Shown here piece by piece: positions 52,976 through 63,270 of a stretch of DNA of 64,000 bases (position 1 is the first letter of the stretch; each line of letters begins with the position of its first letter). A program made the translations under genes and the position numbers. The notes under the pieces were generated by a model, which worked only from the letters and a program-made list of their open reading frames with translations, made no database searches and was not told where the DNA came from. Source of the DNA: Carettochelys insculpta (Eukaryota; Chordata; Testudines; Carettochelyidae); the NCBI RefSeq assembly GCF_033958435.1, contig NC_134160.1, positions 15,673,001 to 15,737,000 of the forward strand. Direction: 5' to 3'.

Positions 52976-54191
52976 CTTAGGTACATTTCTTAAGTAGAGG
53001 TTTTCAGTAGCTGTACCTTACTCAAGTGATTTATTTTTGTGAAACTTCAACTTTTACTCAAGTCAGGGTCTTTTAAAGAAAATATTGTACCCTTTGCTCC
53101 ACTGCTTTCCAGAATCACTTAGTTACTCACTGATTTCATCACCCCACTGACACTTGCACAAGTCAGCATTCTGATTGTTTGGTTTTTTTTAAATAGTCAC
53201 TCCCTGACAATTGGATGCTTTGTGCAGGTGGCCTGTGCTTTAGCCAGTCAACAAGCACAATGACCCTGCCAACAAAGCATCAACACCTTTTCATTCAAAA
53301 ACAGTATCGACATGGGGGCAGGGGCCCAAGCCTCGTGGGCCGGATCTGGTGTATGGAGAAGAAGCATGGTGCTGTGCACTGCTGCTCACCCTCCCCCTGG
53401 CTGGGAGAATGCAGAGCTGGAAATTGCTCATGGGAGAGTTTCCCACTATCCCTACTGGGCAGACTTTGCCCAATAGGAGCAGTGGAGGGCAGTACGTGGG
53501 AGCGGCAAGGGAGTGCAGAGCCAAGTGAGCTCCCCCCCTCATGGTCAGATCCTGCAACCCCATCCCTCTCCTCCCGCTCCACCACCCAGCTCTCCCAGTC
53601 CTGGTTGGCTCCTGCATCCCCGACACCCAGCTCTCCTTTTCCCTTGCTCCTGTACCCTCCTGCCAGCCAGACACCCCTCCCCTAGCTCACTCCTGCACCT
53701 CCCTCTCAGCCGGACTAGGGATGGAAAATCCCGTGTAATTGGTTAACTGGTTAAAGGCTAAGTTTAACCAGTTAACTGACTAAAGCAATGGGGAGGGTGG
53801 CTGGGGTGCCCTGCTCACAGCACACCGGGGACCTCTGCTGCTCTGGTCCAGCTGGAGTGTCCCTTCCTGTGGCACTGCTGCAGGTGGAATGTGCTCCAGT
53901 GTGGCCAGAGCAACCACCATCTGCGGCAGCCTAGCCTGGGAGTGCCCCCAGCCAGGACAAAGCAGCCCCCATCCATGGTGGCCCCAGGTGTGCCTCAGAG
54001 TGGGGTGTTCCAGCCGGTGCATCTCCCAGGAATTTGTAGTTTCTGTAATTTGACTCCTGTATTGAATCTGGTCAGTCTGTAGCTTTATAAATGAAGGCTG
54101 CAACTATATTTAAATTCCAGATTTGAAATATAAATGTATAGTGTATATGTGTGTGTGTGTAACAGTATATAACACACACATGCATATGTGG
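52976..54191. other. Unresolved region with a small palindrome and a TG/CA repeat
   Basis: No gene recognised; C-rich frames at 53215-53746 have no motif. GGTTAACTGGTTAAA at ~53740 and TTTAACCAGTTAAC at ~53763 form an inverted pair, perhaps an end of a DNA transposon. A short TG run is at ~54147-54160. Confidence 0.4.
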
Positions 54192-54892
54192 GTGCTTAAC
54201 TGGCTGGATAACTGTACACAGAGAGTAGTTATTAATGGTTCATAGTCAGGCTGGACAGGAATAACAAGTGGGGTTCTGCAAAGGTCAGTTTTGGGGCCAG
54301 TTCTGTTCAATATCTTCAACAATGATTTAGAGAGTACGCTTATTAAGTTAGCAGATGATACCAAGTTGGGAGGGGTTGCAACTGCTTTGGAGGACAGGAT
54401 CAGAATTCAAAATAATCTGGACAAACTGGAGGAATGGTCTGAGGTAAACAGGATGAAGTTCAATAAGGACAAATCCAAAGTACTCCACTTAGGGAGGAAC
54501 AATCAGTTTCACACACAGCATGTGAAGGGACTCCCTAGGAAGGAATACAGTAGAAAGGGATTTAGAGGTCACAAACTAAGTATGAGTCAACAGTGTGACA
54601 CTGTTGCAAAGAAGGGAGGAAAAAAAGGCATGATTGCGGGTTGCATTAACCAGAGTGTTCTGACCAAAGCATGAGAATTAATGCTTCCACTCTATTCTGC
54701 CCTGGTTGAGCCTCAGCTGGAATACTGTGTCCAGTTCTGGGCATTTTAGGAAAGAAGTAGAGAAAATGGAAAGGGTCCAGAGGAAAGCAACTGAAATGAT
54801 TAAAGGTCTAGAAAATATGACCTATGAGGGAGGATTAAAAGAACTGGGTTTGTTTAGTTTGGAAAAGGGAAGGCTGAGAGGGAACATGATAA
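54192..54892 (+). pseudogene. CR1-like RT fragment, plus strand
   Basis: Frame 54291-54674 carries GPVLFNIFNNDLESTLIKLA, an ADDTKLGG motif with the Asp pair and MKFNKDKSKVLHLG; 54706-54900 carries VQRKATEMIKGLENMTYEGG. This is the RT palm to C-terminal region of a CR1 subfamily different from its neighbours. Frame breaks near 54674 and at the 3' edge, where it is cut off by the tail of the next CR1. Confidence 0.8.
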
Positions 54893-56563
54893 GAACATAA
54901 GAACATAAGAATGGCCATACTGGGTCAGACCAAAGGTCCATCCAGCCCAGCATCCCATCTGCCGACGGTGGCCAATGCCAGGTGCCCCAGAGAAAGAGAA
55001 CAGAAGACAATGATCAAGTGATTTATCTCCTGCCATCCATCTCCCGCCCTTGTTCTGAAGGCTAGGGCGCCATACTTTACCCCTGGCTAATAGCCATTTA
55101 TGGACCTAACCTGCAAAAATTTATCAAGCTCTTTTTTAAACCCTAATAGAGTCCTGGCCTTCACAGCCTCCTCGGGCAAGGAGTTCCACAGGTTGACTGT
55201 GCGCTGTGTGAAGAAAAATTTCCTTTTATTAGTTTTGAACCTACTACCCGTCAATTTCATTTGGTGTCCCCTAGTTCTTGTATTATGGGAAAAGGTAAAT
55301 AATTTTTCTATGTTCACTTTCTCCACACCATTCATGATTTTATATACCTCTATCATATCGCCCCTCAATCGCCTCTTTTCCAAACTGAAAAGTCCCAGTC
55401 TCTCTAGCCTCTCCCCACATGGGACCCGTTCCAAGCCCCTAATCATCTTAGTCGCCCTTTTCTGAACCTTTTCTAATGCCAATATATCTTTTTTGAGGTG
55501 AGGAGACCACATCTGCACGCAGTACTCAAGATGTGGGCGTACCATAGTTTTATATAGGGGAAGTATGATATCTTTTGTCTTATTATCGATCCCTTTTTTA
55601 ATAATTCCTAACTTCCTATTTGCCTTACTAACTGCCGCTGCACACTGCGTGGATGACTTCAGAGAACTATCCACTATAACTCCAAGATCCCTTTCCTGAT
55701 CTGTCGTAGCTAAATTTGACCCCATCATGTAGTACGTGTAATTTGGGTTATTTTTTCCAACATGCATTACCTTACACTTACCCACATTAAATTTCATTTG
55801 CCATTTTGTTGCCCAATCACTCAGTTTGCTGAGATCTTTTTGTAGTTCTTCACAATCCCTTTTGGTTTTGACTGTCCTGAACAACTTGGTGTCATCTGCA
55901 AACTTTGCCACCTCACTGCTTACCTCATTTTCTAGATCATTGATGAACAAGTTGAACAGGATCGGTCCCAGGACTGATCCCTGGGGAACACCACTAGTTA
56001 CCCTCCTCCATTGTGAAAATTTACAATTTATTCCCACCCTTTGTTTTCTGTCTTTTAACCAATTCCCGATCCATGAAAGGATCTTTCCTCCTATCCCATG
56101 ACCACCTAATTTACATAAAAGCCTTTGGTGTGGGACCGTGTCAAAGGCTTTCTGGAAATCTAGGTATATTATGTCCACTGGGTGCCCCTTGTCTGCATGT
56201 TTATTAACCCCTTCAAAGAATTCTAATAGATTAGTTAGACGCGACTTCCCTCTGCAGAAACCATGCTGACTTTTGCCCAACAATTCGTGCTCTTCTACGT
56301 GCCTTGCAATTTTATTCTTTACTAGTGTTTCTACTAATTTGCCTGGTACTGATGTTAAACTTATCGGTCTATAATTGCCAGGGTCTCCTCTAGAGCCTTT
56401 TTTAAATATTGGTGTTATATTGGCCGTCTTCCAGTCATTTGGTACCAAAGTGGATTTAAAGGATAGGTTACAAACCACTGTTAATAACTCCACAATTTCA
56501 CATTTGAGTTCTTTCAGAACCCTTGGGTGAATGCCGTCTGGTCCTGGAGCTTTCAAAAACCTA
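54893..56563 (-). mobile_element. CR1 LINE 3' half, TTCTTATG-tailed subfamily, intact RT frame
   Basis: Minus-strand copy whose tail lies at 54893-54915 (repeats of the complement of TTCTTATG) and whose frame runs unbroken from ~56570 to the stop at 55087, about 490 CR1 codons. Motifs: [69 protein letters not shown] near 56160, [18 protein letters not shown] near 55960, [13 protein letters not shown] near 55900. The RT is complete but the endonuclease and ORF1 are missing. It is the best preserved member of the subfamily at 1799-2859 and 31629-32047. Confidence 0.93.
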
Positions 56564-56838
56564 AGACTGCCTGGCTTCTCTCTCGACAAAACAGGCACCC
56601 AGAAGCACAGCAGACAGGGCTGCCTGTTGTTGTGGAAACCATGTCTGTTGAGAGAAGGCCCACCAGAGTGTCAACACAGCTTTTTTGTAGACAGAGCTGG
56701 TTGACGGCAGTGTTATGCCTCATTGCCAGCAGCATTCTGCCTCTCGGCCGAAGTGTTGAGTTTTGTCGACAAACTATTGACAAAACACATTTTGTGTGTG
56801 GATGCTCCACTAGTTTTGCTGAGAAAACTTGTTAGTGC
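56564..56838. mobile_element. Unclassified MITE-like stretch between two CR1 copies
   Basis: Non-CR1 sequence with TTGTCGACAAACTATTGACA near 56763 and TCGACAAAACAGG near 56583 suggesting inverted CGACAAA-type ends. It resembles in style the GACAAAG-rich family at 33.7 and 34.8 kb. Boundaries are only those of the flanking CR1 pieces. Confidence 0.4.
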
Positions 56839-57076
56839 ACTGGTAGCCTTGGTCCCCAGCCTGTAGCAGTACTTGGGATTCTTTGGTCCCAAGTGCAGAA
56901 CTCTGCACTTGCCCTTGTTGAACCTCATTAGATTTCTTTTGGACCAATCCTCCAATTTGTCCGTCACTCTGGATCCTATCCGTATCCTCCAGCATGTCTA
57001 CCTCTCCACACAGCTTAGTGTCATCTGTCAACTTGCTGAGGGTACAATACATCCCTTCATCCAAGTCAATTTTGAG
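56839..57076 (-). pseudogene. CR1 RT fragment, minus strand
   Basis: A short piece: minus-strand LDEGMYCTLSKLTDDTKLCG (57070-57010) and [15 protein letters not shown] continue to [13 protein letters not shown] near 56880, in two frames. It belongs to the palm region of the subfamily used by the large CR1 that follows. It abuts the 3' tail of that CR1 at 57079. Confidence 0.8.
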
Positions 57077-57369
57077 AATCATAGAATCATAGGGCTGATA
57101 GGGACCTCAAGAGGTCATCTAGTCCAGTCCCCTGCTTCAAGCAGGATCAACCCACACTAAGTCATCCCAGCCAGGACTTTGTCAAGCTGGGACTTAAAAA
57201 CCTCGAGTGATGGAGAATCAGCCACCTCTCCAGGCAACGCATTCCAATGGTTCACCACCCTCCTGGAGAAGCAGTTTTTCCTAATATCCAACCTACACCT
57301 GTCCCTCTAATTTCAGACCATTACTCCTTGTTCTGCCATCTGACACCACTGAGAACAAATCACAAACCA

Positions 57370-58085
57370 GTGGCTCAAGGCCTGGAACCAGCCCCTGCAA
57401 CGGTTCTCGCTGCCAACTCTGCTCACATATCTACACCAGTGACATCATCACAGGACCTAACATCAACCATACCATGAGGGGGTCCTTTACATGCACATCT
57501 TCTAATATAAAAACAAAAAGCAGTCAAGTAGCACTTTAAAGACTAGCAAAATAGTTTATGAAACCACCTTCTCGACTCATGCATCTCATGAAGTGGGTCT
57601 TTGCCCACGAAGCTTATGCTTCAAAATATCTGTCAGTCTAAAAGGTGCCACAAGACTTTTTCTTGTGCACTGAGAACAGTTTCTCACCATCCTCTTTAGA
57701 GCTCTGCTTCAGGAATAAACTATTTTGCTAGTCTTTAAAGTGCTACTTGACTGCTTTTTGTTTTGATAGTGTATAGACTAGTACATCTTCTAATATAATA
57801 TATGCCATCATGTGCCAGCAATGCCCCATTGCAATTTAAATTGGCCAAACTGGACAGTCTCTACGTAAAAGAATAAATGGACATAAATCAGACATCAGGA
57901 ATGGTAATGTACAGAAGCCTGTGGGGGAACGCTTCAATCTCCCTGAACACTCAGTAGCAGATTTAAGGGTGGCAGTCCTGAAACAAAGACATTTCAAAAA
58001 TCAAATGGAGAGAGAAATCTCTGAGATGCAATTTATTTGCAAATGTGACTCCATTTACCAAGGATTAAACACAGACTGGGAGTGA
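57370..58085 (+). pseudogene. PLE GIY-YIG endonuclease domain, broken
   Basis: PLE proteins end in a GIY-YIG nuclease that cuts target DNA. The upstream piece (57370-57494) reads through AHIST-PVTS-like, zinc-finger-linked residues; after the nested insert the frame 57801-58085 has YAIMCQQCP, IGQTGQSLRKRINGHKSDIR and MEREISEMQFICKCDSIYQG, ending DWE at 58082. The codon at 57837-57839 is TAA, exactly where the Tyr of the YIG half-motif is expected, so the nuclease is disabled by one base change and by the insert. The Arg and the His-Lys-Ser region of the family are visible, and the Glu of MEREI matches the usual metal-binding position. Confidence 0.82.
57510..57782. mobile_element. Nested PLE-derived insert carrying transduced CR1 flank, 15-bp target duplication
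   Basis: ACATCTTCTAATATA is duplicated at 57495-57509 and 57783-57797. The 273-bp insert has inverted arms (GCAGTCAAGTAGCACTTTAA near 57521 and its complement near 57733) of the second PLE subfamily. Its centre (57560-57715) is a near copy of 58298-58456, which is the end of the surrounding PLE, its target copy and about 40 bp of adjacent CR1 sequence. A degenerate hammerhead-like motif lies at 57583-57622 (CTCATGA, CGAAGC). Confidence 0.85.
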
Positions 58086-58318
58086 CTCACACCTTACAAA
58101 AACAGCTTCTCTGCCCTGGATGTTCATATCTTCCCTTTAGGCTCTGACAATGGCTCATATCCCCTTGTCTGATCTGACTTGTTTTTTCCTATTTTGATAT
58201 GTACTATTGATAACAGGCCATTTCCACCTTGCTGAATAGACCTTGTCAGCTCTGGCCCTCCCTTTTTCTGGGACCCCACTCTTTAAATACCCCTCTCAAA
58301 CCACCTTCTCCCACTCAT

Positions 58319-58358
58319 GCATCTGATGAAGTGGGTCTTTGCCCACGAAAGCTTATGC
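58319..58358 (+). ncRNA. Hammerhead-ribozyme-like motif at the PLE 3' end
   Basis: GCAT (58319-58322), CTGATGA (58323-58329), an extra A, stem II GTGGG-TCTTTG-CCCAC (58331-58346), GAAA (58347-58350), GCTT (58351-58354), ATGC (58355-58358). The expected cut follows a U here rather than C, a permitted but usually slower variant. It lies about 50 bp before the element end. Confidence 0.65.
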
Positions 58359-59103
58359 TTCAAAATATCTGTTAGTCTAAAAGGTGCCACAAAACTTTTT
58401 CTTGTTCACTGAGAACAGTTTCTCACCATCCTCTTTAGAACTCTGCTTTAGGAAGTTGGAGGCTGCTATTAAATCATCCCTCAGTCATCTCTTCTGTAAA
58501 CTAAACAAGCCCAAATCCCTCAGCCTCTCCTCATAGGTCTTGTGCTCCAGCCCCTTAATCATTTTTGTTGCCCTCCGCTGAACCTGCTCCAGCACGTCCA
58601 CATCCTTTTTATATTGGGGGGCCCAAAACTGGACACAATATTCCAGATGTTGCCTCACCAGTGCCGAATAGGGAGGAATAACAACTTCTCTAGAACTGCT
58701 CAAAATACTCTTCCAAATGCACCCTACTATGCTGTTAGCCTTCTTGACTACAAGGGCACACTGTTTACTCATATTTAGCCTTTCATCCACTATAACGCCT
58801 AGGTCCCTTTCGGCTGTACTGCTGCCTAGCCAGTCAGTCCCCAGCCTACAACAATGCTTGGGATTCTTCCACCCCAGGTGCAGGACTCTACACTTCTCCT
58901 TGTTGAACACATCAGATTTCTTTTGGTCCAATCCTCAAACTTATTCAGGTCACTCTGGATTCTATCTCTACCCTCCAACATGTCTACCTCTCCCCTGAGC
59001 TTTGTGTCATCCGCAAACTTGCTGAGGGTGCAATCCAGTCCCTCATCCAGGTCATTAATAAAGATTTTGAACAACACCAGCCCCAGAACCGAGCCTTGCA
59101 GCA

Positions 59104-59796
59104 GTAGTAGGCATCCTTCAGGCTGCATAGACTATGGATCGCGCCCTTTATAGTTTCAATTGAGGACTTCATTTACAGCATCTACTGTGACTATGAAGAC
59201 CCACACGAGAGTGACAGTCCTTGCTGCATCTTTTGCAGATGTGGTGGGTGCCTGGCAAGTCCTTAGTGTGCTTTCTGTGCACTTGCTTCTCCTCTGCTAG
59301 CTGTCTGATCCTCATCTCGCCCTTCTGAAGGCCCTTGTGTAACCCCTGCCACCATCTGCTGTGGTCGTCTGCTAGTTCTTCCCAGTTGTCCAGCTCAATG
59401 TCTACCTCTCTGAGGTCTCTCTTGCAGACATCTTTGTAGCATAACTGGGGGCGTCCGGGAGGTCTTTTGCCAGAGGCTAGCTCACCATACAGGATGTCTT
59501 TTGGAATCCTTCCATCATTCGTCCTGTGGATGTGGCCAAGCCAGCAGAGCCGACGCTGCCTGAGCCGGGTGTGCATGGTTGGGATTCCAGCTTGCTCGAG
59601 GACGGCGGCGTTGGTCACTCTGTCCTTCCATGAAATTCCAAGGATGCGCCTGAGGCAGCGCAAGTGGAAGATGTTCAGCCTCTTTTCCTGGAGGGCATAC
59701 AGGGTCCAAGTCTCGCTGCCATAAAGGAGGGTGCTGAGGATGCAGGCTCTGTAGACTTGCATTTTGGTGTGAGTGTACAGCTTGTTGTTATTCCTC
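59104..59796 (-). mobile_element. Non-LTR retrotransposon 2 (C-terminal region and 3' UTR) in CR1 copy B
   Basis: GCAGCA flanks it at 59098-59103 and 59797-59802, a likely short target duplication. Minus-strand frame 59790-59169 shows KMQVYRACILSTLLYGSETW, RCLRRILGISWKDRVTNAAV, RPPGRPQLCYKDVCKRDLRE and a C-terminal Cys/His cluster, HHICKRCSKDCHSRVGLHSH then SRCC, a zinc-finger-like end. It is the uninterrupted relative of 47575-48166. It is 5' truncated, so the RT catalytic region is absent. Confidence 0.82.
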
Positions 59797-61776
59797 GCAG
59801 CACTCTGCTTGAAACCAACCGCCATCCAGATATTGAGCCATTGACCACTACACTTTGGGCCCGATTGTGAAGCCAGCTTTTTATCCATTTTATAGTCCAA
59901 GGATCCAATCCATATTTCCTTAACTTATGGACAAGAATGTTGTGGGAGACCGTATCAAAGGCTTTGCTGAAGTCAAGGTATATCATATACACTGACTTTC
60001 CCATGTCCACAGAGCCTGTTACCTCGTCACAGAAGCTAATCAGATTGGTCAGGCAGGACTTGCCCTTGGTGAATCCATGTTGACTACTTTTGATCACTTT
60101 CCTTCTTCCAAGTGTTCCAAAATGGATTCCTTGAGGATCCACGCTATTATTTTTCCAAGGATTGAGGTAAGGCTGACCGGTCTATATTTCCCTGGATTGT
60201 CCTTTCCTTTTTTAAAGATGGGTACTACTTTTGCCTTTTTCCAGTCATCCCAAATCTCTCCCGATCTCCAACAGTCTTCAAGGATAATGGGCAATGACTC
60301 AGCAATGACCTCTGCCAATTCCCTTAGTACCCTTGGGTGCATTAAATCTAGACCCATGGATTTGTGTACATCTAGTTTTTCTAGATAGCTCATAACTTGT
60401 TCTTTCCCTACAGATGGCTGCCATCCATCTTTGCATACTGCATTGTCTACCACCTGAGCATGGGAGTTGACTTTGTGAAGACTGAGGCAAAAAAATCATT
60501 GAGTACTTCAGCTTTTCCTACATCATCGGCCACCAGGTTACCGTTCTCATCCAGTAACAGCCCTACACCTTCTGTGATAACCCAGTTATTGTTAACATGC
60601 CTGTAGAAACCCTTCTTGTTACCCTTCACATCCCTTGCCAGCTGCAGTTCCAATTGTGCTTTCGATTTCCTGATTACTCCCCAGCATTCTCCAGCTGTAC
60701 GTTTATACTCCTTCTTAGTCAACTGTCCACATTTCCCTTTCTTGTATGCATCCTTTTTGAGTTTAAGCTGACTAAGGATTTCCCGGTTAAGCTAAGCTGG
60801 TTGCCTACCATGTTTGCATTTCTTACTCTGCAGTGGGATGGTTTGTTCCTGTGCTTTGAGTAAGACTTCTTTAAAATACTGCCATTTCTCTTGAATACTT
60901 TTCCCGTTCATCTTCATTTCCCAAGGGATCATGCTCATTAGTTCTCTGTGGGAGGTGAGGTCTGCTCTTTTGAGATCAAGGGTCTGTATGTTACTGCTCC
61001 CACTTATTCCTTTTGTCCGGATCCTGAAATCTACTATTGCATGGTCACTGCAGCCCAGGTTTCCTCCCACTTCTATTTCTCCTACTAGTTCGTCCCTATT
61101 TGTGAGCAGCAGGTCAAGTGGTGCACGGCCCCTGGTCAGTTCCTTCAGCACTTGTACCAAGAAGTTATCCCCAACATTCTCCAAAAACTTCCTGGATTGT
61201 CTGTGTGCTGTTGTATTGGTCTCCCAACAAATGTCCAGATGATTCAAGTCTCCCATGAGAACTAGGGCCTGTGATTTGGAAGCTTCACTTAGTTGTCTAA
61301 AGAAATCCTCATCTATCTCATCTCCCTGATCTGGAGGTCTATAGCAGACACCAACCACAACATCACCTCTGTTACTTCCACCTCTAAGCGTAACCCAAAG
61401 ACACTCAAATGGCTTTTCTCCCTCCTCATACTGGAGCTCTGAGCAATCACACGGCTCCCTCACACAGAGCGCAACCCCTCCTCCTCTTCTCCCCTGTCTG
61501 TCTGTCCCTCCTGAACAATTTAGAACCTGCCATGATTGTGCTCCAGTTATGCAAATCGTCCCACCAAGTCTCTGTTATTCCAACCGCCTCGTACTTCTTT
61601 GACTGAGCCAGAAGATTCTTCCTGTTTGTTCCCCAGGCTTCTGGCATTTGTGTACAAGCATCTTAGGGAAGTGGCTGATTGGCCCACTTTCTCCTCTCCA
61701 CCCAGGAAATCTACTTGATTGTTCCCTTCTCCTTCCCCACTTACCTCAGGGCTTGTGTCCCCTTCCCCTGACGAGC

Positions 61777-62768
61777 CTAGTTTGACACCCTCCTCACTAG
61801 GTTTGCAAGCCTGCTCTTTCCTCTCTTCGTTAGGTGGATCCCCTCTCTTTCCAGCAATCCCTGTTCACAAAAGAGAATCCCATGGTCAAAGAAACCAAAT
61901 CCTTCTCTGCTACACCACCTACGCAACCACGCGTTTACCTCTGTGATTCGATGATCCCTACCTGGACCCCCTCCTTCCACAGGGAGAACTGACGAGTACA
62001 CCACTTGTGCTCCATATTCCTTGATCTTCCTTCCTAGAGTTATATAATCCACTGTGATCTTGTCAAAGTTGCTCTTCACTGTATCATTGGCTCCTACTTG
62101 GAGAAGTAGGAAGGGGTAATAGTGTACAGGTTTAATTATTTTTGGCAGAGACTCTGAAATATCCCAGATTTTAGCCCCTGGCAAGCAGCAAACTTGCCGG
62201 GATTCAGGTCCAGAAGGCAGAAGGATGACTCCATCCCTCTTAGGAGGGAGCCTCCGACCATCACGTGTCTTCTCTTGGGGTGGTGGTCATAGAACTCCCC
62301 TCCCTAGGACTGCACATCCCATGCCTTAGAAACCATGGGTACTCTTTCAAATCCAATCCCTGTGAGGTCTCAGTCCCAGGTATCTCTGCCGTATCACCTG
62401 TGGAGAGAGGCTTAAAAATGGTTACTTAACTCCACTGGAATTCGAGAGACCTGAACGGGTTTTCTTCTCCTGGAGGTAACATGCTTTCAGTTCTTCTCCT
62501 TGTTTTGAGCAGCCTGCTGTTCCTGCAGTATTATATGGTGCCTTCTAGCCAGAAAGTCTTCACCCTCCCTGATGGATCTGAGGGTTGATATTTGCGCCTC
62601 AAGTCCTCTAACTGTCTCTTCCAAAATGGCTACCAGTTTGCACTTACTACATAGAAAATTCTTTCTATCATCTGGGAGGAAGACAAACACGGCACATTCT
62701 GTGCAGGTCACAACAACAGACTTTTCACTAGTCATGTCACTGTCCATTTTTTCCCTTTTCAGAGCCAT
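61777..62768 (-). pseudogene. CR1 copy B ORF1, broken
   Basis: The RNA-binding first protein of CR1. The N-terminal frame (62768-62487) has CTECAVFVFLPDDRKNFLCS, a CCxC zinc-finger-like motif followed by a heptad-rich helix (ILEETVRGLEAQISTLRSIR). The esterase block I near 62240 reads VGGSLLRG in place of the usual GDSLLRG, with the nucleophile Ser kept. The C-terminal frame (62184-61777) has LLQVGANDTV (block III) and REGIHLT (block V, Asp replaced by Glu), ending LVRRVSN. Frame breaks near 62200 and 62480 separate the parts. Confidence 0.85.
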
Positions 62769-62799
62769 CTCTTAGATGTTTCTAGTGATGCCTTGAAGG

Positions 62800-63270
62800 G
62801 CACAAGAGAAACAATGTATAAGAAAGGGAAAACAGATATGGGACTCTCCCATAATGTGAGCTCCCAGGCAAACTCCCTGTTAGCTGCTCCTGTTCACTGC
62901 TCACACGGTTTGCTGTGGCTGCCTTCTTATAAAGCTGCTCGCTGGTTAGGCCCAGCTCCAAGCCTTTGCCTCCAACCTAATCAGCCCTTGAAGGCCCACC
63001 TGGAAGGAAGGAAGTCCTCCCAATTCACACCTTACAAACTTGCCAAACTGCCAAACACACTTTCCAACTGCCCCTCTCTGCAAAACAGATGCTCAGGCAC
63101 ACAGGCAGCTATTCAAACTACCCCTCTCTGCAAAATCAAGCAAACACTAAGACACACAGACAGAAATTCAACCCACCAGCTCACAATGCAGCCCCCCCAA
63201 ATGCCACATACACCTGAGCTCCTCTTGGGTGCTTTCCCAGGCAAACTCCCTGATAGCTGCTCCTGTTCTG
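62800..63270 (-). promoter_or_regulatory. CR1 copy B 5' UTR / internal promoter region
   Basis: Upstream of ORF1 on the minus strand, this ~470 bp repeats AGGCAAACTCCCTG-TAGCTG at both ends (62865 and 63238) and shares blocks with 32166-32465. Repeated 5' units holding the internal promoter are known in CR1; promoter activity here is inferred from position only. Confidence 0.6.

Larger units (their letters stand above)
57358..58406 (+). mobile_element. Penelope-like element 3' part inserted in CR1 copy B, 11-bp target duplication
   Basis: CACTGAGAACA is duplicated at 57347-57357 and 58407-58417. The insert carries the end of the PLE protein (endonuclease) on the plus strand, ~230 bp of 3' UTR and the terminal sequence with a hammerhead-like motif. 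It is 5' truncated, without the RT. A second PLE-derived insert lies at 57510-57782 within it. Confidence 0.88.
57300..61650 (-). pseudogene. CR1 copy B ORF2 (endonuclease plus RT), broken
   Basis: Endonuclease from 61650: KKYEAVGITETWWDDLHNW, VVVGVCYRPPDQGDEIDEDF and LVLMGDLNHLDICWETNT near 61240 (the usual GDFN reads GDLN), GCSDHAIVDFRIR near 61040. A linker runs 60863-60447. RT: WKKAKVVPIFKKGKDNPGKY near 60220, HGFTKGKSCLTNLISFCDEV near 60080, MIYLDFSKAFDTV near 59980, then the non-LTR insert, then FADDTKLRGEVDML near 59010 and [14 protein letters not shown]. The C-terminal part (58931-58485) has [20 protein letters not shown] and the PLE cuts it at 58406/57358. Frame changes occur at about 61460, 60460, 60100 and 58930. 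Confidence 0.87.
57079..63270 (-). mobile_element. Near full-length CR1 copy B, minus strand, split by a PLE and a non-LTR element
   Basis: Its 3' tail (GAATCATAGAATCATAGGGC) is at 57079 and its 5' UTR reaches ~63270. Discounting the PLE (57358-58406 plus target copy) and the non-LTR insert (59104-59796 plus target copy), about 4.4 kb of CR1 remains, close to the usual full length. Order on the minus strand: 5' UTR, ORF1 (62768-61777), ORF2 (about 61650 to 57300), 3' UTR. Full-length copies are rare because most CR1 are 5' truncated. Confidence 0.88.

Noticed and set aside
55100..55465. A 121-codon frame seen in several places (also 2278-2643 minus)
   Set aside because: It is the antisense of the CR1 ORF2 C-terminus in each case.
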